The notes under the pieces: generated by a model
Database searches by the model: none
Seen by the model: only the letters and a program-made list of their open reading frames with translations
Told to the model about the DNA's origin: nothing
Shown: positions 12,767-12,787 of the stretch, piece after piece
Layout: every line of letters begins with the position of its first letter
How positions within the stretch are numbered: position 1 is the first letter of the stretch
Position numbers and translations under genes: made by a program
NCBI GenBank assembly: GCA_026770585.1
Contig: MU647565.1
Coordinates: 5,747 to 18,533, forward strand
Direction of reading: 5' to 3'
Length of the DNA: 12,787 nucleotides
Origin: Baffinella frigidus
Taxonomy: Eukaryota; Cryptophyceae; Cryptomonadales; Baffinellaceae

Positions 12767-12787
12767 ACCCTGAGCCCTAATCCCCCC
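12401..12787 (+). repeat. CCCTCAA arrays with three copies of the exon 3 3' edge
   Basis: About ten CCCTCAA heptamers (12408-12478) are followed by three units built of GAGCTCTGATCCCCCCGG, then GTCGTGGCCAGGTTGC-like sequence (12494, 12575, 12662) and CCCTAAA/CCCTCAA heptamers. A second pure CCCTCAA array runs to 12770. GCCGTGGCCAG|GTTGCC is the donor end of exon 3, so the donor boundary is repeated four times. The window ends inside the repeats; no gene was seen. Confidence 0.88.

Noticed and set aside
12408-12787. A chromosome end at the right edge
   Set aside because: The heptamers are mixed CCCTCAA and CCCTAAA variants interrupted by exon-edge copies, and similar short arrays are scattered through the window. 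A subtelomeric position cannot be excluded, but a terminus is not shown.

Overview
The window looks like nuclear DNA of a eukaryotic alga with a secondary red-type plastid, most likely a photosynthetic stramenopile. This rests on four observations: genes broken by GT-AG introns, many (TTTAGGG)n telomere-type heptamers inside the sequence, a presequence with a signal peptide followed by an ASAFAP-like motif (SSAFVP), and no bacterial gene organisation. The species cannot be named from the sequence alone.

Layout. 1-868 (minus): 5' part of a zinc-ribbon protein gene that runs off the left edge. 869-1175: divergent promoter region. 1176 onward (plus): first exon of a probable plastid-targeted protein. 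1583-3680: coding-looking plus-strand fragments broken up by a cluster of miniature inverted-repeat elements (families A and B, TA target duplications). 3681-10400 (minus): a complete seven-exon gene for a REX4-like DEDDh 3'-5' RNA exonuclease of 322 residues; the six introns (5751 of 6720 bases) are full of repeats. 10401-10665: second divergent promoter region. 10666-12400 and beyond (plus): a gene for a predicted secreted protein with one WW domain, running off the right edge into CCCTCAA/CCCTAAA repeats.

The exonuclease model is strong. All exon junctions agree in phase, and in order they restore the ExoI (DCE), ExoII (HND) and ExoIII (H..VED) motifs with the expected spacing. It would act in RNA maturation, probably ribosomal RNA, in the nucleus or nucleolus.

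The most unusual feature is in the introns. Exons 2 to 7 of the exonuclease gene, and the exons of the WW gene, are accompanied by truncated, decayed copies of themselves in the neighbouring introns. Copies upstream of an exon nearly always keep its 5' edge and acceptor; copies downstream keep its 3' edge and donor. Telomere-like CCCTAAA arrays also lie directly before several 3' splice sites. Together these suggest introns that grew by repeated duplication of exon-intron boundaries plus insertion of small transposons. No operon-like cooperation between the genes is implied.
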